The notes beneath the pieces were generated by a model. The model searched no databases and was not told the origin of the DNA. It saw only the letters and a program-made list of their open reading frames with translations. This document shows positions 1 through 8,305 of a stretch of 16,100 nt of DNA, piece after piece; the stretch's first letter is position 1, and every line of letters starts with the position of its first letter. Both the position numbers and the translations under genes were made by a program. The DNA is from CAYWFU01 sp964457585 (GTDB lineage: Bacteria; JACRDZ01), in contig CAYWFU010000075.1 in assembly GCA_964457585.1 (NCBI GenBank), positions 1 through 16,100 on the forward strand, written 5' to 3'.

Positions 1-53
1 TAATTAATATTTAATTATATTTCGGTAACATTTACTTATGACGCAACGGGTTT

Positions 54-185
54 ATGGCATTTGCGAAATGCCAAGAATTAAACAAAATGTCATGCTGAAC
101 TTGTTTCAGCATCTAATAAAATCAAGGTATTTTGAGACCCTGAAACAAGTTCAGGGTGACAAAACAGCCATTTCGCAAATGCCAT
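54..185. repeat. Nested palindromic repeat at the 3' end of leuD
   Basis: Two inverted repeats are nested. The outer arms are a perfect 17-bp pair (54-70 and 169-185, core GGCATTTGCGAAATG). The inner arms are 27 nt each (88-114 and 135-161). Each inner arm is also a small hairpin: TGCTGAA/TTCAGCA on the left and CCCTGAA/TTCAGGG on the right, so the two arms differ by paired changes that keep each hairpin intact. The element abuts the leuD stop codon and could act as a transcript end or RNA-stabilising structure. The inner motif matches, from memory, a repeat common between genes in many bacterial genomes; this was not checked. Confidence 0.85.
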
Positions 186-691
186 TATTCTATTTTAAAT
201 GTCCCATGTTTTTTGAAATGCTCAACCAGCCCCCCATCCTGAAGCAACGTTTGCATTGCAGCAGGTAAGGGATTGATTTTTACTTCGATTTCTTTTGTTA
301 AATTTTTTAATATTCCATTATCCAGATCAACTTCTAATTTATCTCCATCTTTTATAATTGAAGTATCACATTCTATTAAAGGTAGTCCTATATTAAAAGC
401 ATTTCGATAAAATATTCGCGCAAAAGATTGAGCAATCACAGCGCTTATTTTTGCATATTTAATAGCCATAGGTGCTTGTTCGCGGGATGATCCGCATCCG
501 AAATTTTTTCCAGCAACAATAAAATCTCCATCTGTCCGGCGATTATAAAAATTAGGATCAATATCTTCCATAACATGTTTAGCTAATTCATTTGGATCCT
601 GAATTTTGAATTTATATCTTCCTGAAATAATATAATCTGTATTTATATCATTATCCTGTTTAAATCTTAACGCTTTTCCAGCTAGCTTCAT
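185..691 (-). CDS. leuD: 3-isopropylmalate dehydratase, small subunit
   Basis: This is the swivel (small) subunit of isopropylmalate isomerase, which with LeuC converts 2-isopropylmalate to 3-isopropylmalate in leucine synthesis. The 168-residue length is normal for the stand-alone small subunit. Family motifs visible are DINTDYI (residues 15-21) and GKNFGCGSSREQAP (61-74), the conserved loop that reaches the substrate. The ATG at 691 follows an AAGGA-type ribosome-binding site. The gene lies 12 nt after the leuC stop, so the two are co-transcribed, and its own stop abuts the palindromic repeat. The same family includes homoaconitase and citraconate-type small subunits. No leuA or leuB lies in view to fix the substrate, so leucine synthesis is the most likely rather than the proven role. 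Confidence 0.9.
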   Translation of the reverse strand: MKLAGKALRFKQDNDINTDYIISGRYKFKIQDPNELAKHVMEDIDPNFYNRRTDGDFIVAGKNFGCGSSREQAPMAIKYAKISAVIAQSFARIFYRNAFNIGLPLIECDTSIIKDGDKLEVDLDNGILKNLTKEIEVKINPLPAAMQTLLQDGGLVEHFKKHGTFKIE

Positions 692-703
692 ATTTTTTTC
701 CTT

Positions 704-1960
704 TTAAATTATTTTCCGACGTGGATCAGTGATTTTCCCTGTCAGCATTGATACTGCTACAGTTGCAGGTGATGCGAGATAAATTTCCGCTTTAGGATTA
801 CCCATTCGTCCCAGAAAATTTCTATTCGCGGTTGAAATTACTTTTTCTCCATCTGAAGGGACTCCATTATGAGTTCCAACACATGGACCGCATCCAGGTG
901 TTACAACTGCTGCACCGGCTTCAACAAGAGTTTTAATTACTCCGGTACGCATAGCATCCAGAAAAACTTGTTTTGATGCAGGAGCAACAATCAGTCGTGT
1001 CCCGGATTTGATTTTTTTACCTTTAAGAATTTTTGCCGCTATTGTTAAATCTTCCAATCTGCCATTTGTACATGTTCCAATTAATCCCTGCTGTATTTCT
1101 ATTCCTTCAACTTCCTCAACAGGACAGACATTATCTACTGCATGAGGTTTTGCAATCTGAGGTCCAATTTCCTTTGCAGAATATTCATAAATAGCTTCAT
1201 ATTTTGCATCAATATCAGCCGATACAGTTTTGAAGTCTCTTTTAGAATGCATTTTAACCCAATCAATTACTTTTTGATCTGCTTCCATAATTCCACATTT
1301 TGCACCCATTTCAATAGCCATATTAGCTATAGTAAATCGTGCGTCAACGCTTAATGCATCAATTGCAGTACCGGTATATTCGCAGGCTTTATAAGTTGCT
1401 CCGTCAGCAGTTGCTTTGCCGATTAAAAAAAGTATTATATCTTTTGAAAAAGATCCTTTTTTTAATTTACCATTAATTACGAATTTTATGCTTTCGGGTA
1501 CCCTGAACCAGTTTTTTCCTGAAATTATTCCACTTGCAACATCAGTAGACCCCATTCCAGTTGAAAATACATTTATTGCACCATAACTGCATGTATGTGA
1601 ATCTGCACCAATTACTAAATCCCCTGGTACAACATGTCCCTGTTCAGGCAGAAGCTGATGACATACTCCACAACCTATATCATAAAAAATTATTCCAGTC
1701 CTATCAGCAAAATCTCTTATTTTTTTATGAATTGCCGAGACTCCTTCATTAGGGCTTGGTGCGCTATGATCAATTACCATAGATACTTTATCTTTATCAA
1801 ATACTTTTGCAGCATTCATTTGATTAAACGAATCAATAATTATTCCGCTTGTTCCATCCTGCCCCATACAAAAATCCAGATCCGCAATTACAATTTCACC
1901 CTGTATTACATCTTTTTTGCTGTGATTACCTAATATTTTTTCTGCAATTGTCTTTCCCAT
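704..1960 (-). CDS. leuC: 3-isopropylmalate dehydratase, large subunit (short, archaeal/HacA-like type)
   Basis: This is the catalytic [4Fe-4S] subunit of isopropylmalate isomerase and partner of LeuD. At 418 residues it belongs to the short LeuC/HacA-type group rather than the roughly 465-residue enterobacterial form. Motifs seen are MVIDHSAPS (61-69), GADSHTCSYGA (118-128), GTCTNGR (295-301) and PGCGPCVGTHNGVPS (355-369). Cys297, Cys357 and Cys360 are the expected three cluster ligands. The ATG at 1960 has a strong AAGGAG site 5 nt upstream. Transcription probably starts from a promoter overlapping that of the divergent hemB. Homoaconitase is the main alternative identity, because this branch of the family varies in substrate. 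Confidence 0.9.
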   Translation of the reverse strand: MGKTIAEKILGNHSKKDVIQGEIVIADLDFCMGQDGTSGIIIDSFNQMNAAKVFDKDKVSMVIDHSAPSPNEGVSAIHKKIRDFADRTGIIFYDIGCGVCHQLLPEQGHVVPGDLVIGADSHTCSYGAINVFSTGMGSTDVASGIISGKNWFRVPESIKFVINGKLKKGSFSKDIILFLIGKATADGATYKACEYTGTAIDALSVDARFTIANMAIEMGAKCGIMEADQKVIDWVKMHSKRDFKTVSADIDAKYEAIYEYSAKEIGPQIAKPHAVDNVCPVEEVEGIEIQQGLIGTCTNGRLEDLTIAAKILKGKKIKSGTRLIVAPASKQVFLDAMRTGVIKTLVEAGAAVVTPGCGPCVGTHNGVPSDGEKVISTANRNFLGRMGNPKAEIYLASPATVAVSMLTGKITDPRRKII

Positions 1961-1987
1961 ACATACTCCTTTTATACGTAAATTTGT

Positions 1988-2016
1988 AATATATCATAAA
2001 CAAAAATTATTGACAA
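1988..2016 (-). promoter_or_regulatory. Probable leuCD promoter
   Basis: On the minus strand TTGTCA (2016-2011) is followed after 17 nt by TATATT (1993-1988), about 28 nt upstream of the leuC start. Its -35 box overlaps the hemB -35 box (TTGACA) on the opposite strand. This is prediction from sequence only. Confidence 0.45.
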
Positions 2017-2038
2017 TATTAATTTTAAATGTAATAAT
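2010..2038 (+). promoter_or_regulatory. Probable promoter of the hemB operon
   Basis: A consensus -35 TTGACA (2010-2015) is followed after 17 nt by AATAAT (2033-2038), about 27 nt upstream of the chosen hemB start. It is the only good promoter-like sequence ahead of this tightly packed five-gene operon. Confidence 0.6.
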
Positions 2039-2065
2039 TATGTAACAAAAATAATGGAGAATCAT

Positions 2066-3037
2066 ATGTTTTTTCCTGAATACAGATTACGCAGATTACG
2101 TGAAAATGAAAAGTTAAGGGCATTGGTAAGAGAGACATCAATTTCTATATCCAAATTAATTTACCCTTTATTTGTTGTCCCCGGCAAAAATATAAAAAAA
2201 GAAATATCCGCCATGCAGGGAAATTTTCATTTTTCTATTGATAAAATTATAGAGGAAACCGGCAAGATACATGAGCTGGGCATACCAGCAATTCTTCTTT
2301 TTGGTATTCCGGAACATAAAGACAGCAAAGGATCTGGAGCATATGCCCAAAAAGGGATAGTTCAGCAGGCAGTAAAAGCAATAAAAAAATCCTATCCGGA
2401 TATGATTGTAATTACTGATGTGTGCTTATGCGAATATACAAGCCATGGGCATTGCGGAATTATAGAAAATAAAAAAGTGTTAAATGATCCTTCTCTGGAA
2501 TTGATTGCAAAAACAGCACTTTCTCATGCAGAAGCTGGTGCTGATATGGTTGCTCCTTCTGATATGATGGATGGAAGGATTAAAGCTATTCGTAAAATAC
2601 TTGATGAAAATAAATTCTCAAATATACCAATTATGTCTTACGCTGCTAAATATGCGTCTTCTTTTTATGGACCATTTCGCGAAGCTGCCGGGTCCGCTCC
2701 TGAATTTGGAGATAGGCGTTCTTATCAGATGGACCCGCCTAATGCACGTGAAGCAGAAAGAGAAGTTGAGCTGGATATAATGGAAGGTGCGGATATAATA
2801 ATGGTTAAGCCAGCTCTTGCATATCTGGATATAATATACAGGATAAAAAATAAATTTAATTATCCTGTTGCAGCTTATAATGTAAGCGGAGAATATAGCA
2901 TGATAAAAGCTGCTGCAGCAAAAGGCTGGATTGATGAAAAAAAAATTACAATGGAAATAATTACTGCAATTACAAGAGCTGGTGCTGATATAATAATTAC
3001 TTATCATGCAAAAAATTTAGCTGTTTGGCTTAAATGA
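2066..3037 (+). CDS. hemB: Delta-aminolevulinic acid dehydratase (porphobilinogen synthase)
   Basis: HemB condenses two 5-aminolevulinate molecules to porphobilinogen, the first common step of tetrapyrrole synthesis, in the cytoplasm. The ATG at 2066 (323 residues) is preferred over the one at 2054 because GGAG lies 6 nt upstream of it and homologues begin near this point. Active-site lysines are visible as SYAAKYASS (Lys195) and MVKPALAYLD (Lys248, the Schiff-base lysine). The cysteine motif DVCLCEYTSHGHCG marks the zinc-dependent class. The signature around GDRRSYQMDPPN is present. It is the first gene of the operon and its stop overlaps the cobA-hemD start (ATGA). Confidence 0.97.
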   Translation: MFFPEYRLRRLRENEKLRALVRETSISISKLIYPLFVVPGKNIKKEISAMQGNFHFSIDKIIEETGKIHELGIPAILLFGIPEHKDSKGSGAYAQKGIVQQAVKAIKKSYPDMIVITDVCLCEYTSHGHCGIIENKKVLNDPSLELIAKTALSHAEAGADMVAPSDMMDGRIKAIRKILDENKFSNIPIMSYAAKYASSFYGPFREAAGSAPEFGDRRSYQMDPPNAREAEREVELDIMEGADIIMVKPALAYLDIIYRIKNKFNYPVAAYNVSGEYSMIKAAAAKGWIDEKKITMEIITAITRAGADIIITYHAKNLAVWLK

Positions 3038-4590
3038 GCTATAAATATATGAATGATAATTTATATGGTAAAGTTTTTCTTGTTGGTGCAGGTCCGGGTG
3101 ATCCCAGATTAATTACGGTTAAGGGGCTTGAATGTATAAAATCAGCTGATGTAATTATTTACGATTATCTGGCAAATGAAAAGCTTTTGAGATATGCTAA
3201 ACCCGACGCTGAATTAATTCTGGCAACTAAAGAAGATAAATGCCATACAGATTATGATAAAATTTGTTCTTTAATGTTATCAAAAGCAAAAGAGGGTAAA
3301 ATTATAGTACGTCTTAAAGGCGGAGATCCTTTTGTTTTTGGCAGAGGAGGAGAAGAAGCGGAATTTTTAGCTGAACATAATATTCCATTTGAGATTGTTC
3401 CTGGTGTTACTTCGGCAATTGCTGTACCAGCATATGCCGGAATACCAGTTACTCATCGAAAATATTCTTCCAGTGTTACTTTGATAACAGGACATAAATG
3501 CCATGAGAAAGAAAAACCTTATTGGACAAAAAACCTGAGATCTGAGACATTAATTTTTTATATGGCTTTAGCGAATCTGGCATTCATTCAGGAACAATTG
3601 TTAAAAGAGGGAAAATCTAAAGATACGCCTGTTGCAGCAATTAGCTGGGGAACAAAATTTTCCCAGATTACTATTACAGGCACATTAGAGAATATTTTGA
3701 TTAAAGTAAAAGAAGCTAAGCTGACAACTCCTGTTATTATTGTAGTAGGCGAAGTTGTTAAACTTAGAGAAAAAATCAGGTGGTTTGATATTCTACCATT
3801 ATATGGCAAAAAAATAGTAGTAACAAGAGCGCAGGAACAGTCCCCTGAATTCACAGAATTACTTGAGAAAGAAGGGGCAGAAGTAACGGAATTTCCAACA
3901 ATAGAAATTGTTCCTTTGAAAAATTATAATGAACTTGATGATGCGATAGGGAATATAAATAAATATAACTGGTTGATTTTTACCAGTGTTAATGGAGTAA
4001 AATTCTTTTTTGAAAGGATAAAATATTTAAAAAAAGATTTACGTATTTTATCACAATTAAAAATATGTGCTGTTGGGCAGCGAACTGCTCATGAAATAGA
4101 AGAGAGAGGATTAATCGTTGATTATTTGCCGGAAGAATTTAAGGCTGAGGGAATTATAAATGGATTTCTGAAAATGGGTGCTATACAAAATTTAAAAATT
4201 TTACTCCCTCGCGCAAAAAAAGCACGCGAAATTTTGCCTGAAAAATTACGGGAATTAGGAGCTTTTATTGATGTAATACCGGTATATGAAACTATTCTTC
4301 CTGAAACAAATACTGATGATATACTAAAAAAAATAAAAAATAATGAGATTGATTTATTTACTTTTGCCAGTGCATCCAGTGTAACTAATTTTGTTGAAAT
4401 ATTTAAAAATAAAAAAATAGATATTATTGAGCTTTTAAAGTCATGTAAAATTGCCAGTATTGGACCTATAACAACTGAAACAGCTCATAAAATCGGATTA
4501 AAAGTAGATATTGAACCTGAAAAATATACAATTCCTTTTCTTATAAATGCAATAAGAAAATTTTATGAAAACAAGGAGATATCCGCATGA
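3034..4590 (+). CDS. cobA-hemD: Uroporphyrinogen-III C-methyltransferase / uroporphyrinogen-III synthase fusion
   Basis: This is a two-domain enzyme of 518 residues. The N-terminal part, roughly residues 10-245, is a SUMT/CobA methyltransferase, shown by VGAGPGDPRLITVKG, RLKGGDPFVFGRGGEE and PGVTSAIAVPAYAGIPVTHR; it makes precorrin-2 using SAM. The C-terminal part, from about residue 255, is HemD-like (KKIVVTRA, LIFTSVNGVKFFFERI, AVGQRTA, FASASSVTNF, IGPITTETA) and closes hydroxymethylbilane to uroporphyrinogen III. Such fusions occur in clostridia and several deep-branching phyla. The start overlaps hemB by 4 nt; a second ATG lies at 3049, but coupling favours 3034. The methyltransferase half implies a route to siroheme, cobalamin or alternative heme through precorrin-2/sirohydrochlorin. 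hemC, which supplies the HemD substrate, is not nearby. Confidence 0.95.
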   Translation: MSYKYMNDNLYGKVFLVGAGPGDPRLITVKGLECIKSADVIIYDYLANEKLLRYAKPDAELILATKEDKCHTDYDKICSLMLSKAKEGKIIVRLKGGDPFVFGRGGEEAEFLAEHNIPFEIVPGVTSAIAVPAYAGIPVTHRKYSSSVTLITGHKCHEKEKPYWTKNLRSETLIFYMALANLAFIQEQLLKEGKSKDTPVAAISWGTKFSQITITGTLENILIKVKEAKLTTPVIIVVGEVVKLREKIRWFDILPLYGKKIVVTRAQEQSPEFTELLEKEGAEVTEFPTIEIVPLKNYNELDDAIGNINKYNWLIFTSVNGVKFFFERIKYLKKDLRILSQLKICAVGQRTAHEIEERGLIVDYLPEEFKAEGIINGFLKMGAIQNLKILLPRAKKAREILPEKLRELGAFIDVIPVYETILPETNTDDILKKIKNNEIDLFTFASASSVTNFVEIFKNKKIDIIELLKSCKIASIGPITTETAHKIGLKVDIEPEKYTIPFLINAIRKFYENKEISA

Positions 4591-6317
4591 AGCATATTAG
4601 TATCTCAAAATATTCAATTATATTGCTTTTTGTTTTAATATGTGGTTTTTTTCTTAAATTTTCAATTGCTGATCAAAATCAAAAAGAAGTAATGATTATT
4701 AAAGGCGCACCGGTTAAAGAAGGAGGATTTTCTAATCCTGCAGGAATAACAATTGGCAAAGATGGAAAAATATACATAGTAGATTCACTTAATGCCAGAG
4801 TGCAGGTTTTTAATGAAAAAGGTGAATTTTTATTTTTTGTTGGAAAAAGAGGGATGAGCGGAGGAGAATTTGCAATCCCCTGGGGTGTTGCTCTTGATAC
4901 TTACGGGCATATATTTGTTACAGACATTGGACAGCACAGAGTTCATGTATTTGATTTAGAAGGAAATTTTTTAACTCAATTTGGAGGGAATGGAAAAGGG
5001 CAGGGTAAATTTAATATGCCTTTTGATATTTCAATAGATGAAGACGGATATATATATATATTAGATACAGGTAATAATCTTGTTCAGGTTATAAAAGGCA
5101 AATTTTTATTTCAATTTGGTTCTTATGGCAGAAAAGAAGGTGAGTTTATTAATCCAACAGGTATAAAAGTTGGAAAGGATGGATATGTATATGTTATAGA
5201 TACAGGTAATTCACGTACTCAGGTATTTACCAGAAAAGGTTTATTTCTCAAAAAGTTTGGCGGTGCAGGTTCTGAACCAGGGGATTTTTCCAAACCAGAA
5301 GGTGTTACTCTTGATAAAGATAGGCATATATATATAACAGATGGAGGAAATAACCGTATACAATGTTTTAATAATGATGGAAAATTTTTATTTGAATTTG
5401 GGAAAACCGGTAAAAAGCAATATGAATTTGATAATCCGGGAAAGATAGAATTTTTTAGAGATAAACTTTATGTGGTTGATAGCAGAAATAACAGAGTTCA
5501 GATATTTCAGAATCTATTTCAGACTTATGCGCGATGTTATTTCTGTCATGAAGATAAAGAGAAATTACTTGCAACAGCAAAAGTTGTACATGCACCATTT
5601 AAAGATGAATGCGAAGAATGTCATAAAAGACATACGGGTGATGGTAGTGTGGTTACAGGGGAAGCTGGTTTTGTAGCGGATGGAAATGATTTATGTTATA
5701 AATGCCATAAACCAACTGTTGATACATTTAAAGAAGCCCATAAAGGATATCCTGTATCTGATACAGAATGTATTGGTTGTCATAATCCGCATGCTACTGA
5801 TACTCCGAAGCTTATAATTGGACATGTAACACAGAAAAAATTAAGATGTACTTCCTGTCATGAGAAAGAGGGAGATAAAGTTGGATATGTTGAGAAAAAA
5901 GAGATTTTATGTCATACATGTCATCCGGTAAATGTTGATATTCCTCATAATATGAATAAAGCATCACAGGAAGTGCAGACAAGATATGCGAAATTAATTA
6001 AAGGAAATAAGAATGAATGTTCTCTTTGTCATAGAGCACATGGTTCTTCTAATGAATTTAATTTAGTAGAAGGTGGTAATCGTATTTGCTTTATGTGTCA
6101 TGAATTAGGGAAAATAAGCCATCAGCATATTGTTGATGTTTATCCAACTGAAAGGGTTAATGTATCAATTGATTTGCCTTTAAGTCGTCAGGGTAAATTA
6201 GCTTGTTATACCTGTCATAATGTTCATAGTAATAGAAATAAACCGTTTTTGTATTTTCCCAAAGGAGAAATATGTCCTAAATGTCATGGGGGTTATGAAG
6301 GAGAAGGGAATAATTAG
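4587..6317 (+). CDS. Secreted NHL beta-propeller / decaheme c-type cytochrome
   Basis: The 576-residue protein starts at an ATG with AAGGAG 9 nt upstream and overlaps the cobA-hemD stop by 4 nt. Residues 1-28 form a signal peptide (Lys-poor n-region, hydrophobic core, likely cut after SIA). Residues about 45-308 hold six NHL-type repeats with recurring blocks such as NPAGITIGKDGKIYIVDS and DTGNSRTQVF, expected to fold as a six-bladed propeller. From Cys317 to Cys563 there are ten CxxCH heme c sites (CYFCH, CEECH, CYKCH, CIGCH, CTSCH, CHTCH, CSLCH, CFMCH, CYTCH, CPKCH), many arranged as doubled-CxxCH units. It should be exported and loaded with heme in the periplasm, or end up outside the cell. 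Its redox partner is unknown. Its place inside a heme-synthesis operon suggests supply matched to demand. Confidence 0.93.
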   Translation: MKHISISKYSIILLFVLICGFFLKFSIADQNQKEVMIIKGAPVKEGGFSNPAGITIGKDGKIYIVDSLNARVQVFNEKGEFLFFVGKRGMSGGEFAIPWGVALDTYGHIFVTDIGQHRVHVFDLEGNFLTQFGGNGKGQGKFNMPFDISIDEDGYIYILDTGNNLVQVIKGKFLFQFGSYGRKEGEFINPTGIKVGKDGYVYVIDTGNSRTQVFTRKGLFLKKFGGAGSEPGDFSKPEGVTLDKDRHIYITDGGNNRIQCFNNDGKFLFEFGKTGKKQYEFDNPGKIEFFRDKLYVVDSRNNRVQIFQNLFQTYARCYFCHEDKEKLLATAKVVHAPFKDECEECHKRHTGDGSVVTGEAGFVADGNDLCYKCHKPTVDTFKEAHKGYPVSDTECIGCHNPHATDTPKLIIGHVTQKKLRCTSCHEKEGDKVGYVEKKEILCHTCHPVNVDIPHNMNKASQEVQTRYAKLIKGNKNECSLCHRAHGSSNEFNLVEGGNRICFMCHELGKISHQHIVDVYPTERVNVSIDLPLSRQGKLACYTCHNVHSNRNKPFLYFPKGEICPKCHGGYEGEGNN

Positions 6318-6331
6318 ATTGGATATTTAAA

Positions 6332-7660
6332 ATGGAGAAAAAAAGAAATATGCAAAAAGAAAAATCTATCGAAATATTTAAAAAAGCATTAGAACTTTTT
6401 CCCGGAGGTGTAAATAGTCCTGTACGTGCTTTTAAAGCAGTCGGTGGTCAACCGCTGATTATAAAAAGTGCAAAGGGTTCTAAAATATATGATGCTGATG
6501 GAAATGAATATATTGATTATGTGCTTTCATGGGGACCAATGATTTTAGGGCATGCTAATTCTAAGGTGATAGCCAGCGTAAAAAAAGCAATTGCAAATGG
6601 ATTTGGTTTTGGCGCTCCAACTGAGATTGAAAATACTCTGGCAGAGTTGATTATCGAAGCAATGCCGAATATAGAGAAAATCAGGATGGTTAATTCAGGG
6701 ACAGAAGCAACAATGAGCGCAATCCGTCTGGCACGGGGATATACAGCCCGTAAAAAAATAATCAAATTTTCAGGATGTTATCATGGACATGCTGATTCAC
6801 TTTTGGTTAAAGCAGGTTCAGGCGCTGCTACACTTGGGATACCTGATAGTCTGGGAGTTCCGTCTGAATTAGCTGCTTTGACAATTACTATTGATTATAA
6901 TGATCTTGAGGGAGTAAAAAAAGCAGTAATTGAGAATAAAAATGAAATTGCCGCAATTATTCTGGAACCAGTATGTGGGAATATGGGTGTGGTTTTACCA
7001 GATAAAAATTTTCTTTCAGGTTTAAGAGATTTATGTTCAGAGGAAAAGATTGTTTTGATTTTTGATGAAGTAATGACAGGCTTTAGAGTCGCTTTTAATG
7101 GAGCGCAGGGAATTTTTAATATAAAACCTGATTTGACTGCTCTTGGCAAGATTATTGGCGGCGGATTGCCCGTAGGAGCTTATGGCGGGAAAAGAGAAAT
7201 TATGGATCTGGTCGCACCTATTGGCGGAGTTTATCAGGCAGGTACTCTTTCTGGAAATCCGGTTGCTATGTCAGCAGGAATAGAAACTTTAAAATTATTA
7301 AAAAATAAAGGTGTATATGAAAAATTAGAGAAGAAATCTAAAAAGCTCTGCAATAGTATACAAAATTTAGCTCAAAAATATAATATTCCATTGTTCAGTG
7401 TAAGATGCGGTTCAATGTTCTCTTGCTATTTTACAAAAGAAGAAGTAAAAGATTACAACTCAGCTTTAAAATCAAATTTAGAATATTTCCAGATTTATTT
7501 TAGAAATATGATTGAAAATGGGGTAAATATTGCTCCATCTCAGTTTGAAGCAGGGTTTATGTCACTCGCTCATTCAGATAAAGATATAGAGAAAACAATT
7601 CAAGCCAGTGAAAAAGCTTTTGAAGAAATAAACTCTAAAGATCATCAGGAGGGGATTTAA
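6332..7660 (+). CDS. hemL: Glutamate-1-semialdehyde 2,1-aminomutase
   Basis: HemL converts glutamate-1-semialdehyde to 5-aminolevulinate using pyridoxal phosphate, the last step of the C5 pathway that feeds HemB. Visible motifs include PGGVNSPVRAFK near the N-terminus, VNSGTEATMSAIRLAR (cofactor phosphate region), CYHGHADSLLVKAGSG, LIFDEVMTGFR and LGKIIGGGLPVGAYGG, with Lys273 (numbered from 6332) as the PLP lysine. An alternative ATG at 6350 gives 436 residues, closer to the usual length; neither start has a strong ribosome-binding site. The start lies 14 nt after the cytochrome stop. The presence of HemL implies the tRNA-Glu route, so a hemA gene is expected elsewhere. Confidence 0.97.
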   Translation: MEKKRNMQKEKSIEIFKKALELFPGGVNSPVRAFKAVGGQPLIIKSAKGSKIYDADGNEYIDYVLSWGPMILGHANSKVIASVKKAIANGFGFGAPTEIENTLAELIIEAMPNIEKIRMVNSGTEATMSAIRLARGYTARKKIIKFSGCYHGHADSLLVKAGSGAATLGIPDSLGVPSELAALTITIDYNDLEGVKKAVIENKNEIAAIILEPVCGNMGVVLPDKNFLSGLRDLCSEEKIVLIFDEVMTGFRVAFNGAQGIFNIKPDLTALGKIIGGGLPVGAYGGKREIMDLVAPIGGVYQAGTLSGNPVAMSAGIETLKLLKNKGVYEKLEKKSKKLCNSIQNLAQKYNIPLFSVRCGSMFSCYFTKEEVKDYNSALKSNLEYFQIYFRNMIENGVNIAPSQFEAGFMSLAHSDKDIEKTIQASEKAFEEINSKDHQEGI

Positions 7661-8305
7661 ATGAAGAAGTATTTTTTTTTAGCAGCAGTTTTATTCTTAG
7701 TTGGCTGTAGTAAAGGGATAGAAGATGGTAATTCAAGAATTGCACCGAATGAAAAAAATTATGAACAACAAGCTGAGCAAGAGGAACAACATCAGCATTC
7801 AGGTCCCAACCCGGAAGAATTAGAACAAGCAAAAATGCGCGCAGGAGAATATGAAAAACTTTTAGAAAAAGACCCGGGTAATTTAGGCATGAGATACAAT
7901 CTGGCAAATACATATTATTTTTTAAATGAATTCAACAAAGCCATGGAAAATTTCAGCAAAATTCTAGAAATAGACAAAAATAATGTACCTGCACTTATAA
8001 ATCTGGGAAATATTTATTATGATACTAAAAAGCATGATAAAGCAATAGAAATTTATCAAAAAGTACTAACATTAGATCCAAATAATGTTGATTTAAGATG
8101 TGATATGGGTACTTCTTATAAAGAACTGGGGATGCTGGATATTGCAATAAAGGAATATAAAAAATGCATTGAGATGCAGCCAAATCATATTAACGCTCAT
8201 CATAATTTAAGTGTAGTTTTATATCTTCAGGGCAAAATAGATGAATCCAGTCGTGAAAGACAAATTTTTGATAGTCTCAGGACGGTACTTGAAGCACAAA
8301 AATAA
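7661..8305 (+). CDS. TPR-repeat lipoprotein
   Basis: The 214-residue protein begins with a lipoprotein signal, MKKYFFLAAVLFLVGC, whose lipobox LVGC puts the lipidated cysteine at residue 16. A charged, glutamine-rich linker follows (about 30-60), then four tetratricopeptide repeats (about 68-101, 102-135, 136-169 and a degenerate fourth from 170). The start codon directly follows the hemL stop and has a strong AGGAGG site. It is therefore the last gene of the hem/cytochrome operon. TPR lipoproteins usually act as protein-binding scaffolds at the membrane. Its position suggests a helper role for the cytochrome, such as maturation, docking or envelope assembly; this is inference from context only. 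Confidence 0.88.
   Translation: MKKYFFLAAVLFLVGCSKGIEDGNSRIAPNEKNYEQQAEQEEQHQHSGPNPEELEQAKMRAGEYEKLLEKDPGNLGMRYNLANTYYFLNEFNKAMENFSKILEIDKNNVPALINLGNIYYDTKKHDKAIEIYQKVLTLDPNNVDLRCDMGTSYKELGMLDIAIKEYKKCIEMQPNHINAHHNLSVVLYLQGKIDESSRERQIFDSLRTVLEAQK

Noticed and set aside
38..268. Plus-strand open frame over the left repeat, with a NLFQHL...ETLKQVQGD-type translation
   Set aside because: This is the known effect of translating the palindromic repeat, plus antisense leuD; it has no ribosome-binding site.
1142..1933. Plus-strand open frames across leuC
   Set aside because: They are antisense to a clearly recognised leuC with its catalytic motifs and have no domain character.
2618..3007. A 129-codon minus-strand frame across hemB
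   Set aside because: It is a shadow of hemB with biased aromatic and cysteine content and no ribosome-binding site.
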